From assembly GCA_043738565.1 (NCBI GenBank), contig JAYUGA010000074.1, positions 1 through 6,339 of the forward strand: a stretch of DNA of 6,339 bases. Reading direction: 5' to 3'. The notes beneath the pieces are model-generated. The model was not told where the DNA came from. It worked only from the letters and a program-made list of their open reading frames with translations, and did no database searches. Origin of the DNA: Stagnihabitans sp043738565. GTDB taxonomy: Bacteria > Pseudomonadota > Alphaproteobacteria > Rhodobacterales > Rhodobacteraceae. Numbering within the stretch: the stretch's first letter is position 1; the number at the start of each line of letters is the position of its first letter. Below are positions 1 through 5,326 of the stretch, one piece after another. The position numbers were made by a program, and so were the translations under genes.

Positions 1-4
1 TCGT

Positions 5-82
5 CGGGCCATAGCGCAGCCTGGTTAGCGCGTCCGTCTGGGGGGCGGGAGGTCGAGAGTTCAAATCTCTCTGGCCCGACCA
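5..82 (+). tRNA. tRNA-Pro (anticodon GGG)
   Basis: The full cloverleaf can be folded by eye. The 7-bp acceptor stem pairs 5-11 with 72-78, the discriminator is A79 and CCA is encoded at 80-82. The D arm pairs GCGC 14-17 with 28-31. The anticodon stem pairs 33-37 with 45-49, with G-U pairs at both ends. The anticodon loop is 38-44, with U39 preceding anticodon GGG at 40-42. A 5-nt variable region (50-54) is followed by a perfect 5-bp T stem (55-59 with 67-71) and the loop TTCAAAT. The GGG anticodon reads proline codon CCC and, by wobble, CCU. Only four bases precede the gene, so its promoter lies outside the window. Confidence 0.97.
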
Positions 83-89
83 ATATCGA

Positions 90-124
90 AACCGCCCGCA
101 TGGCCAGTGGCTGCGCGGGCGGTT
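90..124 (+). terminator. Hairpin after tRNA-Pro, possible leaky terminator or dcd leader stem
   Basis: Bases 90-99 (AACCGCCCGC) pair perfectly over 10 bp with 115-124 (GCGGGCGGTT). Within the 15-nt loop, 103-105 can also pair with 109-111, extending the structure. The bases after the stem (CCGTTTG) contain only three consecutive T, so this is weak as an intrinsic terminator. It lies 7 nt after the tRNA CCA end and 18 nt before the dcd ribosome binding site. It could end tRNA transcription, protect the tRNA 3' precursor, or act as a leader hairpin if tRNA and dcd are co-transcribed. Confidence 0.55.
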
Positions 125-142
125 CCGTTTGTGAATGTCCTT

Positions 143-150
143 GGGGAGGA
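143..150 (+). promoter_or_regulatory. Ribosome binding site deciding the dcd start
   Basis: GGGGAGGA is a strong Shine-Dalgarno sequence. Counted from its GGAGG core, it lies 6 nt from a GTG at 156 and 9 nt from the ATG at 159. It is downstream of an in-frame ATG at 135, which has no such sequence before it, so the start at 135 is unlikely. Confidence 0.8.
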
Positions 151-158
151 AGCCCGTG

Positions 159-1238
159 ATGCAACCAGGTGTCCTTCCTGCGCAAGCCTTGCGGGTGTTG
201 ATTGCTGCGGGCGCGATTGCTGCTGATCCGGCGATTGTGCCCGAACAGGTGCAGCCTGCCAGCCTTGATCTGCGGCTGGGCACGGTCGCCTACCGGGTGC
301 GGGCATCGTTTCTGGCGGGGGCCGGGCGCAGCGTGGCAGAGCGGCTGGACGAGTTCACCATGCACCGGGTCGATTTGGCGGGCGGCGCTGTGCTGGAAAA
401 GGGCTGCGTCTATGTGGTGCCGCTGATGGAACGGCTGGTGCTGCCCAGGGGGCTGACGGCGGTAGCGAATGCCAAGTCGTCGACCGGGCGGCTGGATTTG
501 CTGACGCGGACCATTACCGACGGCGGGGTGGAGTTTGACCGGATTCCCGAAGCCTATGCCGGGCCCTTGTATGCCGAGGTTTGCCCGCGGTCGTTTTCGG
601 TTCTGGTGCGGGCGGGGCAACGGCTGAACCAGATCCGGTTCCGTTCGGGCCATGCCGTTTTGTCGGATGCGGAACTGGCGGCGCTGCATGGGCGCGAGCC
701 GCTGGTGTCGGGCACGCCGGTGATTTCGGAGGGCTTGGGGTTTTCGGTCGATCTGCGCCCTGCGACGGGCGATCTTTTGGGCTACCGCGCCAAGCCGCAT
801 ACCGGCGTCATCGATCTGGACCGCATCGGCCACTATCCGGCGCGGGAGTTCTGGGAAGAGGTCCGGGCCACCAATGGTCAGATCATTCTGGATCCCGGCG
901 CGTTCTATATCCTCGTCAGCCGCGAGGCGGTGACGATCCCGCCGGAATATGCTGCCGAGATGGCCCCCTATCTGGCGATGGTCGGCGAATTCCGGGTGCA
1001 TTACGCCGGGTTCTTTGATCCGGGCTTTGGCTATGCGGCGGCGGGCGGTGCCGGGTCGCGTGGTGTGCTGGAAGTGCGCTGCCACGAGGCACCGTTCGTG
1101 CTGGAACATGGCCAGGTCGTGGGTCGGCTGGTCTATGAACGCATGGCGACGCGGCCAGATTCGCTGTATGGCGTGGGGATCGCGTCGAACTATCAAGGTC
1201 AGGGGTTGAAGTTGGCCAAGCAGTTCAGACTGGATTAG
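159..1238 (+). CDS. dcd: dCTP deaminase, fused two-domain form
   Basis: This cytoplasmic enzyme converts dCTP to dUTP and ammonia, feeding dUMP and dTMP synthesis. The 359-residue product is about twice the length of E. coli Dcd and fits the double-length alphaproteobacterial DCD family. The N-terminal half has QPASLDLRLG (32-41), the nucleotide-binding motif KSSTGR (106-111; canonical Dcd has RSS), and a segment FDRIPEAYAGPLYAEV whose Glu140 aligns with the Dcd catalytic Glu. The C-terminal half repeats the fold with HYAGFFDPGFG (281-291), GVLEV with Glu305, and HGQVVGRLVYE; it lacks an SS motif. The tail YQGQGLKLAKQF (345-356) resembles the mobile C-terminal arm of Dcd/dUTPase trimers. The start at 159 is chosen from the ribosome binding site at 143-150; GTG 156 is equally possible, and ATG 135 would add eight residues. 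It follows tRNA-Pro and is probably co-transcribed with the small gene 2 nt downstream. Family assignment is firm; which half is catalytic is inference. Confidence 0.93.
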   Translation: MQPGVLPAQALRVLIAAGAIAADPAIVPEQVQPASLDLRLGTVAYRVRASFLAGAGRSVAERLDEFTMHRVDLAGGAVLEKGCVYVVPLMERLVLPRGLTAVANAKSSTGRLDLLTRTITDGGVEFDRIPEAYAGPLYAEVCPRSFSVLVRAGQRLNQIRFRSGHAVLSDAELAALHGREPLVSGTPVISEGLGFSVDLRPATGDLLGYRAKPHTGVIDLDRIGHYPAREFWEEVRATNGQIILDPGAFYILVSREAVTIPPEYAAEMAPYLAMVGEFRVHYAGFFDPGFGYAAAGGAGSRGVLEVRCHEAPFVLEHGQVVGRLVYERMATRPDSLYGVGIASNYQGQGLKLAKQFRLD

Positions 1239-1240
1239 CC

Positions 1241-1708
1241 ATGCTCGGGCGGGCCCTGGTGCTTGCCCTTCTGCTGTGCCGGCCAGCACAGGCAGATTCC
1301 ATTGCGTTTCAGATTTGGCCGAACCGCAATGCCAATGATGTCGTGACCTGCCGAATCGAGCTGCGGTCCGGACAGATCGTCGTCTTCGAGTACAAGGGAG
1401 TGGGTCCGCCGCCAAGCCTGATCATGCGCTGGCCGGTGCGCAAGTCCGAAGAAACCGCAATGCTGCATGTGTTGCAGGCGCTGATCAGTGGCGATCTGCC
1501 GTCCATCGACCCCTACAAACTGCAAGTGCCGATGCCGCCCTTCGTCATGGTGACATGGTCAACCAGGGTCAACGACCGGCTTCTGACCGGGCTTTATCTG
1601 GCAAAGGACCTGGACTTACCGCCGATTCTGGCCGGGCTGATTGACACCGTATTGCCGGGTGGGCCTTGCGAAAGCGCGATCAGCGCCCCAGCCGCCGCGC
1701 CAGGTTAG
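1241..1708 (+). CDS. Small exported protein of unknown function
   Basis: I do not recognise this family. The 155-residue product starts with a typical Sec signal peptide: a short basic n-region MLGR, a Leu-rich core, and a likely cleavage site AQA|DS after residue 18. The mature protein would be about 137 residues, periplasmic or secreted. It contains two cysteines (Cys37, Cys143) that could form one disulfide, several beta-prone stretches (IAFQIWP, GQIVVFEYKG, FVMVTWSTRV) and a Pro/Ala-rich tail. The cysteine in the signal peptide (LLLC) lacks the small residue before it expected of a lipobox, so a lipoprotein is unlikely. The ATG lies 2 nt after the dcd stop with no clear Shine-Dalgarno sequence, which suggests translational coupling to dcd, although an exported protein is an odd partner for a cytosolic nucleotide enzyme. 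The last 29 nt overlap the convergent gene on the other strand. The signal peptide and clean reading frame make it credible as a gene. Confidence 0.75.
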   Translation: MLGRALVLALLLCRPAQADSIAFQIWPNRNANDVVTCRIELRSGQIVVFEYKGVGPPPSLIMRWPVRKSEETAMLHVLQALISGDLPSIDPYKLQVPMPPFVMVTWSTRVNDRLLTGLYLAKDLDLPPILAGLIDTVLPGGPCESAISAPAAAPG

Positions 1709-1886
1709 CCGCCTGTCGGGCGCGTTTGGCGGTTTCCTTGGCGGTCTGGGCCTGCTCACGTTCCTCCGGCGTCATCTGGCTGGCAGGTTTGCCGCGCCCT
1801 GCAACGTGGTTGATGCCAGCACTGACGCCCTTGTTGATCAACTGGCGCAGCACGGTGTTGATGATCATTTGCAGGATGCGGTCCAT
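1680..1886 (-). CDS. Small basic protein of unknown function at the end of the scpAB operon
   Basis: I do not recognise this 68-residue product. It starts with a probable amphipathic helix (MDRILQMIINTVLRQLINKG, 1-20), followed by a Gly-containing linker (21-38). A second, charged Ala/Arg-rich helix begins at MTPEER (39-44), contains the repeat TAKETAK (48-54) and ends in LARRLGR. The net charge is clearly positive. It has no signal peptide or long membrane span, so it is probably cytoplasmic, perhaps membrane- or nucleic-acid-associated (inference). Its ATG is 2 nt after the scpB stop, and a good ribosome binding site lies in the last codons of scpB, so it is very likely the last gene of the scpAB operon. 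Its 3' end overlaps the convergent exported-protein gene by 29 nt. The strong ribosome binding site, tight spacing and start codon position support a real gene. Confidence 0.75.
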   Translation of the reverse strand: MDRILQMIINTVLRQLINKGVSAGINHVAGRGKPASQMTPEEREQAQTAKETAKRARQAANLARRLGR

Positions 1887-1888
1887 GA

Positions 1889-2527
1889 TTAATCCTCAAA
1901 TAGCTCGGATTGGCCGGTGGTGGGTTCATCTTCATCCGGCGTCGAAAATCCGCCGGGCAAGGGGCGGTTGTCCAACAGTCCGGCGGCGCGAAGCTCTTTC
2001 AGGCCGGGCAGGTCGCGGGTGGTTTCCAGACCGAAATGGTCCAGAAAATGTTCGGTGACCACGAAAGTGACGGGGCGGCCGGGGGTCATGCGGCGGCGGC
2101 CAAACCTGATCCAGTCCAGCTCCATCAACTGATCGACCGTGCCGCGGCTGACGGCGACGCCGCGGATTTCTTCAATTTCGGCGCGGGTTACGGGCTGGTG
2201 ATAGGCGACGATGGCAAGGGTTTCGATGGCGGCACGCGACAGCTTGCGATGCTCGGTGGTTTCGCGGCGCATCAGGTGGCCCATATCGGGCGCAGTGCGG
2301 AAGGCGTAGGCGTCGCCGACACGGGCGAGTTGCACACCACGGCCTTCGTAGCGGCGGCGCAGGGTGGCCAGTGCTTCGGCAGGGTCGCAGCCTTGCGGCA
2401 TGCGGGCGATGAGTTCGGGGAGTGTCACGGGATCGGCTGACGCGAAAAGAACAGCCTCGACCATGCGCTCCTGTTCGCCCATCGTGGGCGCCTCGAACAG
2501 GCTGCGTTCGATCGGGTCTTCGGTCAT
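1889..2527 (-). CDS. scpB: Segregation and condensation protein B
   Basis: ScpB forms dimers that bind the kleisin ScpA and, with the SMC ATPase, make the bacterial condensin that organises and segregates the chromosome. The 212-residue product has the family's paired winged-helix layout. The first domain is about 15-85 (MVEAVLFASADPVTLPELI). The second carries the signature LSRAAIETLAIVAYHQPVTR (96-115), followed by EIEEIRGVAVSRGTVDQLMELDWI. The ending TEHFLDHFGLETTRDLPGL (158-176) is also typical, and the acidic tail after about residue 195 (DEDEP, SELFED) is probably disordered. Length is normal. The ATG overlaps the scpA stop in an ATGA junction and no Shine-Dalgarno sequence is visible, so translation is probably coupled to scpA, which suits the need for fixed ScpA:ScpB amounts. 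The following 68-residue gene begins 2 nt after its stop. Confidence 0.96.
   Translation of the reverse strand: MTEDPIERSLFEAPTMGEQERMVEAVLFASADPVTLPELIARMPQGCDPAEALATLRRRYEGRGVQLARVGDAYAFRTAPDMGHLMRRETTEHRKLSRAAIETLAIVAYHQPVTRAEIEEIRGVAVSRGTVDQLMELDWIRFGRRRMTPGRPVTFVVTEHFLDHFGLETTRDLPGLKELRAAGLLDNRPLPGGFSTPDEDEPTTGQSELFED
1893..1897 (-). promoter_or_regulatory. Ribosome binding site of the 68-residue gene
   Basis: Read on the minus strand this is GAGGA, formed by the last two sense codons of scpB (GAG GAT). It is 6 nt before the ATG at 1886. Ribosomes finishing scpB would stop directly on this site, which favours reinitiation. Confidence 0.65.
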
Positions 2528-3315
2528 TGTGGGGTGCGCCGGATCTGGACGGGGGCGAAGGTTTCGCTTTGGCGGATGGAAACCTGGCCGCGTTTGGCCA
2601 TTTCCAGCACGGCCGCAAAATGGGCTGCGGTGGCGGAGCGGCGGCGTCGGGGATCAACCTCCCAGCCTTCGGGCAGGAAGGTGGTGAGGTCGGCCCAGTT
2701 GCCGACGTAAGCAATCAGGCCGCGCATCCGTTCCAAGGCTTGTTCCATCGTGTAGACATGGTCGCGGTCCATCACGAAGGGCCGGAAATCGTCGCGGGTG
2801 CGGATGCGGGCATAGGCGCGCATCAGATCGAGGAGGCTGGCCTCGTAGCGGATGTCGCGTTTGTGGGTCACATCCTCGGGAATGCCGCGCGGGAAGATGT
2901 CGCGGTGGAGCTGGTCACGGGCCATCAGGCGGGCGGCGGCTTCGCGCATCGCGGCGAGGCGTTCCAGCTGGAAGGCGAGATGGGCGGCGAGGTCGGCGGC
3001 GGAGGGGCCATCCTCTGTGGGGTCGGGGGGGAGGAGGAGGCGGGATTTCAGATAGGCGAGCCAGGCGGCCATGACCAGATAATCTGCCGCAAGTTCGATG
3101 CGCAACTCTTGGGTGCCACTTACGAATTTCAGATATTGCTCGGCCAGTTGCAGAACGGAGATTTTGCGCAGATCGACCTTTTGGGTGCGGGAAAGGTTGA
3201 GCAGCAGGTCGAGCGGGCCTTCAAAGCCATCGACATCGACGATCAGCGCCTCTGCCGCATGACGGTCAGAGGTGACAAGGCGGTCGCTTTGATCCCAGGG
3301 ATCGGGGTCAGGCAT
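2524..3315 (-). CDS. scpA: Segregation and condensation protein A (kleisin)
   Basis: ScpA is the kleisin that bridges the two heads of the SMC dimer and carries ScpB, closing the condensin ring on DNA. The 263-residue product has the N-terminal kleisin signature FEGPLDLLLNL (31-41). It then has the helical stretch VMAAWLAYLKSRLLLP (81-96), expected to contact the SMC neck, and the ScpB-binding middle region (about 105-200). The C-terminal winged helix (about 226-260: HFAAVLEMAKRGQVSIRQ, then FAPVQIRR) binds the SMC head cap. Length is typical. The first ~23 residues before the conserved core are acidic/polar and may include a late-start extension, but ATG 3315 overlaps the nagZ stop by 8 nt and fits the operon pattern. 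No clear Shine-Dalgarno sequence is visible, so coupling to nagZ is likely. No smc gene is in the window; in bacteria it is usually elsewhere. Confidence 0.96.
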   Translation of the reverse strand: MPDPDPWDQSDRLVTSDRHAAEALIVDVDGFEGPLDLLLNLSRTQKVDLRKISVLQLAEQYLKFVSGTQELRIELAADYLVMAAWLAYLKSRLLLPPDPTEDGPSAADLAAHLAFQLERLAAMREAAARLMARDQLHRDIFPRGIPEDVTHKRDIRYEASLLDLMRAYARIRTRDDFRPFVMDRDHVYTMEQALERMRGLIAYVGNWADLTTFLPEGWEVDPRRRRSATAAHFAAVLEMAKRGQVSIRQSETFAPVQIRRTPQ

Positions 3316-4312
3316 GATGGTCCATCATCGCCGAAAGTTCGGCTTGAAGCGCGGCGGTGTCAATGGGTTCGGGGGGTTTGCGGGCGGCGAGGGCGGCTGC
3401 GGCGCGCTGGCGGGTGGCTTGGGACATGTCGCCCGCGGCTGCGGCAACCGACTGCATTTCGGCCAGATCGCCCTTGCAGTGCAGGGCAAGGTCGCAACCT
3501 GCGGCGATGGAAAGGGCGGTGCGTTCGGCCAGCGTGCCCTGCAGGGCCTGCATGTTCAGATCGTCGGTGATCAGCAGGCCCGCGAAGCCGATGTCGTCGC
3601 GGATCACCTTGATCATCGCGGCGGACTGGGTGGCGGGTTTGCGGTCATAGGCGGCAAAAACGAGGTGCGCGGTCATCGCCATCGGCAGGTGGTTGAGGGC
3701 GCGGAAAGGCGCAAAATCCTGCGCGTGCAGTTCGGCCCTGGTGGCATGGACGGTGGGCAGATCGAGGTGGGTGTCAACCTCGGAGCGGCCATGACCGGGC
3801 ATGTGCTTGACAACGGGCAGCACACCTTCGGCGAAATGGGCCTGCGCCACCGCTGCACCAATCGCGGAAACTATTGCAGGATCAGAGCCATAGCAGCGGT
3901 TCTTCAGGAAGGAGTGGGTGCCCGCAGTGATCAGATCGGCGACGGGGGCGCAGTTGGCGTCGATGCCGACGGACCGCAGTTCGCGGGCGATGAGGCGGGA
4001 GCGCAGATACATCGCGCGGGCGGCGTTGGGACCTGCGGCCTGGACGAAGTCGAGTGGCGGGGTCCATTCGGTCCAGTGCGGGCTGCGCAGGCGCTGGACG
4101 CGGCCACCTTCCTGATCGACGAGAATGGGGGCGTTGCGGCCAACCGCTTCGCGCAGGTCGGCGGTCAGGCGACGGAGTTGGGCAGGGTCTTCGACATTGC
4201 GAGCAAAGAGGATGAAGCCGAAGGGCTGGAAATCGCGGAAAAAGGCGCGTTCATCCGGGCCTAACACGGGGCCGGCGCAACCGAAGATGGCTGCGCCGTT
4301 GCCGATGTTCAT
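3308..4312 (-). CDS. nagZ: Beta-N-acetylhexosaminidase, glycoside hydrolase family 3
   Basis: NagZ is a cytoplasmic enzyme of peptidoglycan recycling. It removes N-acetylglucosamine from GlcNAc-anhydroMurNAc (peptides) imported from wall turnover, and its products can signal to AmpR-type beta-lactamase control where such a regulator exists. The 334-residue product has a single GH3 TIM-barrel domain and no signal peptide. Visible motifs are FGFILFARN (31-39), substrate-loop DQEGGRV (66-72), KHMPGHG (169-175) followed by the Asp-Thr-His set D180/H182 (the acid/base pair typical of NagZ), and ITDDLNM (248-254) with nucleophile Asp250. All key residues are present and the length is typical. The ATG forms a 4-nt ATGA overlap with the SPOR gene stop, and its own end overlaps scpA by 8 nt. 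Its place between a SPOR-domain protein and condensin genes ties wall turnover to cell-cycle genes at the level of transcription (inference). Confidence 0.96.
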   Translation of the reverse strand: MNIGNGAAIFGCAGPVLGPDERAFFRDFQPFGFILFARNVEDPAQLRRLTADLREAVGRNAPILVDQEGGRVQRLRSPHWTEWTPPLDFVQAAGPNAARAMYLRSRLIARELRSVGIDANCAPVADLITAGTHSFLKNRCYGSDPAIVSAIGAAVAQAHFAEGVLPVVKHMPGHGRSEVDTHLDLPTVHATRAELHAQDFAPFRALNHLPMAMTAHLVFAAYDRKPATQSAAMIKVIRDDIGFAGLLITDDLNMQALQGTLAERTALSIAAGCDLALHCKGDLAEMQSVAAAAGDMSQATRQRAAAALAARKPPEPIDTAALQAELSAMMDHHA

Positions 4313-5253
4313 CTTTGCGCGACCGGGATGCAGTCGGCGTTTTCGGCAGTCAGGGCGGCGCAGAAGCGGCGGGCGTCATCCTCGCCGCCAAAGCCCTGGG
4401 CGCGCAGGCGGTAGAAGGTGCGGCCACCGGACTGGGCAGCCTGAATGACGATGGCCTTGCCCGCCAGCAGATCGCCGAACTGCGCCTGCAAGGCGGCAAA
4501 TTTGACGCGGGCGAGGTCGGGGCTGTCGAACGCGCCAAGCTGGGCAAGTCGGGTGCCGACGGCCAGAGTGGCGGGGTCAATCTCGGTCGCCGGGGCCGAG
4601 GCGGAAACCGTCTGGACCTCGGACGGCCTGGCCTCGGACGGTTTGGTCTCGGGTGCCGGGGCCAGCGCCGCCGGGCGGGCGCGGGGCCGCATCGACTGCG
4701 GGGCGGCGGGACTGGCGGGCAGTTCCACATCGCCTGCGGTCGCCGAGATGTTGGTGACAGCCGCAGCCAGCGGCGTATCGGCCAGCGGGGCCACCACATC
4801 CGTGGCGCTGCCGGGGCTGGCCTGGCCAGAGACGGTCAGTTTGGCCGAAGTCACCGGCGGCGGCGTCAGGGCGTTGCTGCCAGAGGCCATGACCAGACCC
4901 GCGGTGTCATCCGCCTGCAATTCGACGGCGCGGGGGGCGAGTGTGATCTGTTCGGCAGCAGGGGCCGAAGTGCCGACGGCGGCGATGGCATTGACCGACA
5001 GGCCCTGATTGCTGGCCTGATCGCCACCCGGATCGGCCGGGGCAATCCGCATCGGGCCGCCAAGCGCCCGCATCACCGGCACGCCGGAGACATCGCGGAC
5101 GGCGAGTTTGTAGCCCCAGACCGCAAGGCCCAGCACCAACGCCACCGAACATACCGCACCGGATATGTTGACGATGCGTTTGGCGCGCGCCGCGCGGCCC
5201 GCAGAATGCGCGTCATAAGCGCCTTCGAAACCTTCGAATTCCAGATCCGCCAT
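4309..5253 (-). CDS. Membrane-anchored SPOR-domain protein
   Basis: SPOR domains bind peptidoglycan strands stripped of stem peptides, which accumulate at the division septum. This 314-residue protein is therefore probably a septal or envelope factor of the FtsN/DedD type, though no specific orthology is claimed. It has a short cytoplasmic N-terminus rich in acidic then basic residues (1-26), one membrane span (about 29-51) and a juxtamembrane block VPVMRALGGPMRIAPADPGG (58-77) that looks like a conserved motif of alphaproteobacterial SPOR proteins. A long Ala/Pro/Ser-rich disordered linker (about 90-228) precedes the C-terminal SPOR domain (about 232-312; LAQLGAFDSPDLARVKFAAL, GRTFYRLRAQGF, DARRFCAAL). 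Topology should be N-in, C-out. The ATG is chosen from GGTGAGG 5 nt upstream. It lies 73 nt after argS and overlaps nagZ by 4 nt, so it may be the first gene of its own transcript or be read through from argS. Confidence 0.92.
   Translation of the reverse strand: MADLEFEGFEGAYDAHSAGRAARAKRIVNISGAVCSVALVLGLAVWGYKLAVRDVSGVPVMRALGGPMRIAPADPGGDQASNQGLSVNAIAAVGTSAPAAEQITLAPRAVELQADDTAGLVMASGSNALTPPPVTSAKLTVSGQASPGSATDVVAPLADTPLAAAVTNISATAGDVELPASPAAPQSMRPRARPAALAPAPETKPSEARPSEVQTVSASAPATEIDPATLAVGTRLAQLGAFDSPDLARVKFAALQAQFGDLLAGKAIVIQAAQSGGRTFYRLRAQGFGGEDDARRFCAALTAENADCIPVAQR
4617..4646 (-). repeat. Two-unit 15-bp tandem repeat in the SPOR protein linker
   Basis: Two adjacent 15-bp units (4617-4631 and 4632-4646) match at 13 of 15 positions. 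They lie in frame in the disordered linker and encode the five-residue repeat seen in KPSEARPSEV. Short in-frame duplications like this are common in Pro/Ala-rich linkers and probably only set linker length. Confidence 0.5.
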
Positions 5254-5258
5254 TGTCG

Positions 5259-5265
5259 CCTCACC
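5259..5265 (-). promoter_or_regulatory. Ribosome binding site of the SPOR gene
   Basis: On the minus strand this reads GGTGAGG, 5 nt before the ATG at 5253. It is the only clear Shine-Dalgarno sequence among the SPOR, nagZ, scpA and scpB genes, which fits the SPOR gene being the entry point and the next three being translated by coupling. Confidence 0.7.
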
Positions 5266-5326
5266 TGCCAGGGCGATTCATGCCCCCCCGGCTTTTTACC
5301 TGCTCAAAACCCCGGCAGGGATGCGT

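Noticed and set aside
5..82. tRNA-Pro as an integration site of a mobile element
   Set aside because: There is no integrase gene, no repeat of the tRNA 3' end elsewhere in the window, and the following genes are ordinary chromosomal ones.
135..158. Earlier in-frame ATG at 135 as the dcd start
   Set aside because: It has no Shine-Dalgarno sequence, sits 11 nt after the hairpin, and would put the strong GGGGAGGA inside the coding region. That sequence points to 156 or 159.
1277..1279. Cys13 of the exported protein as a lipoprotein lipobox cysteine
   Set aside because: The residues before it are LLL. A lipobox needs Gly, Ala or Ser just before Cys, while AQA|DS gives a standard signal peptidase I site five residues later.
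1707..1734. Possible weak hairpin (1707-1713 with 1728-1734) as terminator for the dcd transcript
   Set aside because: The stem is 7 bp with one G-T pair, the loop is 14 nt, and it is followed by TCCTT rather than a T-tract. It is too weak to call.
3314..3328. Perfect palindrome ATGATGGTCCATCAT at the scpA start
   Set aside because: It is built from the nagZ codons for MMDHH overlapping the scpA ATG. It could form a small 7-bp stem only with a one-base loop, so I see no sign of an operator or terminator.
2422..3570. Long open frame on the plus strand opposite scpA and scpB
   Set aside because: It lies antisense to two clearly recognised genes, resembles no family, and is what high-GC third positions produce on the reverse strand. 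The same holds for plus-strand frames opposite nagZ (3314-4264) and the SPOR gene (4315-5364).
5266..5326. Promoter or terminator in the argS-SPOR gap
   Set aside because: On the minus strand TTGAGC could be a -35, but no good -10 lies 16-18 nt away (CATGAA is a 3 of 6 match). CCCTGCCGGGGTTTT makes only a 3-bp stem. The run of seven C at 5283-5289 has no evident function. Nothing here is supportable as a site.
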